In this document: positions 5,102 through 6,784 of the stretch, in pieces
Numbering within the stretch: the stretch's first letter is position 1
How the letters are laid out: every line of letters begins with the position of its first letter
Source of the DNA: Actinobacteria bacterium UBA5176
GTDB taxonomy: Bacteria; Actinomycetota; UBA4738
Reading direction: 5' to 3'
NCBI GenBank assembly: GCA_002413305.1
Contig: DHWS01000107.1
Location: forward strand, 1 to 6,784
Length of the DNA: 6,784 bases
Made by a program: the position numbers and the translations under genes
The notes under the pieces: generated by a model
Seen by the model: the letters and a program-made list of their open reading frames with translations, nothing else
What the model was told of the DNA's origin: nothing
Database searches by the model: none

Positions 5102-6400
5102 ATGCATCCACCGGCGTCGGCAGGCTGGCGGAGCCGGGTTGAGCGCCTGGCGAGGATCGGGGTGCTACCGACCGACTCCCGGGACGAGGCTCTTCGCAAG
5201 GAGACGCTGGTTCTCGCGGCGGCCTTCATCACGGCCCTGTCCGTCGTCTGGGTCGCCACGTATTCGTCGCTCGGCCTGTATCTGTCCGCTGCGATCCCGC
5301 TCGCCTACCAGCTCGTCTCCATCGCCAACCTGGTTGTGTTCGCCAGAACCAAGCGGTACCGGTTCTTCCGCGCATGCGAACTCGCGCTGAGCCTGATCCT
5401 TCCGTTCGCCCTGCAGCTGAGCCTGGGGGGGTTCGTGGCATCGAGCGGAGTCGTGCTGTGGTCGTTCACCGCGCCGCTCGGTGCGCTGCTCTTCTCTGGA
5501 CGCAAGGAGGCCGCGCGGTGGTTCGCAGCCTTCCTCGCGGTCATCGTCCTGTCCGCCGCCCTCGATCCGTTCCTGTCGAACAAGACCCTTGAGATCCCGC
5601 ACTGGATCCGCATCTCGTTCTCTGCCCTCAACGTCCTCGGCCCGACGGGCACGTGCTATTTCCTGCTCCAGTACTTCGTCCGGGAACGCGACCGAGCGGC
5701 CGAGATGGTGGCGGCCGAACGTGAGCGGTCGGAACGGTTGCTGCTGAACGTCCTGCCCCAACCGATCGCGGAGCGGCTCAAGGCAGGCGAGTCCCTCATC
5801 GCAGACGGCTCCCCCGAGGTGGGTGTCCTGTTCGCCGACATCGCGGGGTTCACGCCGCTGTCGGCGACCATGGCCCCGAAGGACATGGTGCAGCTGCTGA
5901 ACGAGGTCTTCTCCATCTTCGATGGCTTGGCGGCGGATCACGGGCTAGAGAAGATCAAGACGATCGGCGACGCATACATGGTCGCGTCCGGGCTCCTCGG
6001 TGCGCGCCTCGACCATGCCCGGCATCTCGCCGAGATGGCGGGAGAGATGCAGCTGGCGGTCGGATCCAGGGGCGCGATCCAACTCCGGATCGGCATCGAC
6101 ATCGGCCCGGTCGTCGCGGGCGTCATCGGGAGGAACAAGTTCATCTATGACTTGTGGGGGGATACCGTGAACACCGCTAGCCGGATGGAATCTCATGGGA
6201 TCCCCGGCACCATCCAGGTCACCGAGCGCGCTCGGATGCATCTGGCCTCGTGGTTCGAGTTCGAGGATCGCGGCATCGTCGAGGTCAAGGGGAAGGGAGC
6301 GATGCATACCTTTCTGCTCATGGGTCCCAAGGAAGCCGCCCCGGTCCACGACGAAACGTTCCCAGGGCCGGCTCACCAGGGGACGAGCCGTCCCGTCTAA
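5102..6400 (+). CDS. six-transmembrane class III adenylyl cyclase
   Basis: Taken from ATG 5102 the product has 432 residues. An in-frame TTG at 5066 would add 12, but it leaves only 22 bp to the divergent gene and adds an arginine-rich, unconserved-looking leader. Six hydrophobic segments (about 35-53, 58-80, 92-110, 113-131, 139-155 and 171-192) anchor it in the membrane. A short charged helix (RERDRAAEMVAAERERSERL) and the linker LLNVLPQPIAERLK lead into the catalytic domain (about 235-408). Metal-binding aspartates are seen in FADIAGFT (Asp246) and IGDAYM (Asp290), ATP-selecting Lys286 in KIKTIG and Asp350 in YDLWG, and transition-state Asn357 and Arg361 in VNTASRM. The full set predicts an active ATP-specific enzyme making cAMP, probably as a homodimer. 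The layout resembles mycobacterial Rv1625c. The TAA overlaps the stop of the convergent gene. Confidence 0.92.
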   Translation: MHPPASAGWRSRVERLARIGVLPTDSRDEALRKETLVLAAAFITALSVVWVATYSSLGLYLSAAIPLAYQLVSIANLVVFARTKRYRFFRACELALSLILPFALQLSLGGFVASSGVVLWSFTAPLGALLFSGRKEAARWFAAFLAVIVLSAALDPFLSNKTLEIPHWIRISFSALNVLGPTGTCYFLLQYFVRERDRAAEMVAAERERSERLLLNVLPQPIAERLKAGESLIADGSPEVGVLFADIAGFTPLSATMAPKDMVQLLNEVFSIFDGLAADHGLEKIKTIGDAYMVASGLLGARLDHARHLAEMAGEMQLAVGSRGAIQLRIGIDIGPVVAGVIGRNKFIYDLWGDTVNTASRMESHGIPGTIQVTERARMHLASWFEFEDRGIVEVKGKGAMHTFLLMGPKEAAPVHDETFPGPAHQGTSRPV

Positions 6401-6784
6401 CACGCGCTCTTCGGCCGGCCACGGATGGGCCCGGCTGCATCGCCGAGCGGCCAGTCCATTCGATCCCCAGCCGCGCCGGTGTGATGGCGAGCTAAGGGTT
6501 GTCGACGGGAGGAGAGGGCGAGCGCGATCGCGTCGTTGACCGTCAATCTCCGGCCTTGCTCGAGGGCTTGCGCGAGCGTTGCGGTGTCGAGCGCCGTACG
6601 TAGCTGCGTCAGCGTCTCGCGGTTCACGTCTTCGACCCAGGAATGGCTGCCGCCGATCTCCTCGCGGAGAGCCTCGGCGGCGGCGAGCAGCTGGGTGGCC
6701 GTCCCCGCTCGTCCGGCGACCGCGAGCGTTTCGGCGAAGCGGGAGAGATTCTCGACGATCTGGCCGGGCATCTCGAGGTCGCGC
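6397..6784 (-). CDS. C-terminal TPR end of a large ATPase regulator or cyclase (5' end outside window)
   Basis: An open frame enters from the right edge (no stop before 6784; the ATG at 6771 is probably internal) and ends at TAG 6399-6397. The visible part reads ENLSRFAETLAVAGR, then ATQLLAAAEALREEIG, then a helix ending ALEQGRRLTVNDAIALAL. This is the closing signature of large TPR-carrying proteins such as LuxR/BTAD-type STAND regulators or cyclase-ATPase-TPR proteins (AA.LLGAAEALRE.IG ... A...G..L....A...AL). Without the N-terminus these cannot be told apart. After the signature, about 38 further residues (SSRRQPLARHHTGAAGDR...) look unrelated to the family, and a shift of one base would give an early stop at 6492-6494. 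The gene converges on the cyclase and shares 4 bp with it, leaving no room for a terminator between them. Confidence 0.75.
   Translation of the reverse strand, partial: RDLEMPGQIVENLSRFAETLAVAGRAGTATQLLAAAEALREEIGGSHSWVEDVNRETLTQLRTALDTATLAQALEQGRRLTVNDAIALALSSRRQPLARHHTGAAGDRMDWPLGDAAGPIRGRPKSAC

Noticed and set aside
5165..5941. Minus-strand open frame of 258 codons opposite the cyclase
   Set aside because: The cyclase frame carries all catalytic motifs and six hydrophobic helices. The opposite strand gives a charged, motif-free product.
5102..6400. Guanylyl rather than adenylyl cyclase
   Set aside because: The two purine-selecting positions are Lys (KIKTIG) and Asp (YDLWG), the ATP-type pair, not Glu and Cys/Ser as in guanylyl cyclases.

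Overview
The window comes from a high-GC bacterium. Codon third positions are almost all G or C, GTG is used as a start at two genes, and a SARP/BTAD-type ATPase regulator lies beside a membrane-bound class III nucleotide cyclase. This combination fits an actinomycetote, probably an uncultured or environmental lineage, but the sequence does not fix a genus. No RNA gene, insertion sequence or CRISPR array was seen, and no gene-free stretch exceeds about 125 bases.

Left part, all on the minus strand, read right to left. A GTG-started SAM-dependent methyltransferase (4432-5043) is followed by a large BTAD winged-helix / STAND ATPase / TPR regulator. That regulator reads in one frame from 4341 to 925 but is cut by a single in-frame TGA at 1680-1678. 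This leaves an 887-residue N-terminal part (1678-4341) and a 242-residue TPR part (925-1653). Next comes a 124-bp spacer carrying two sets of short direct repeats, then a two-gene sulfur-carrier-like unit: an NTF2-like/TusA-like fusion (189-800) and a DsrE-family protein (1-192, cut by the window edge). These two overlap by ATGA. The likely reading is a SARP-type regulator placed directly upstream of a small sulfur-relay-like operon that it may control.

Right part. A six-helix membrane adenylyl cyclase (5102-6400, plus strand) diverges from the methyltransferase and has every catalytic residue of an active ATP-specific class III enzyme. It converges on, and overlaps by 4 bp, the C-terminal end of another TPR-containing regulator (6397-6784, minus strand) that runs off the window.

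The points most worth following are: the TGA that splits the regulator, which is followed by a 7-bp hairpin at a distance that formally resembles a bacterial SECIS and also covers the only good restart codon; the direct repeats (11-bp and 9-bp periods) in front of the TusA/DsrE operon; and the NTF2-TusA fusion, which keeps the TusA cysteine but has lost the CPxP prolines.
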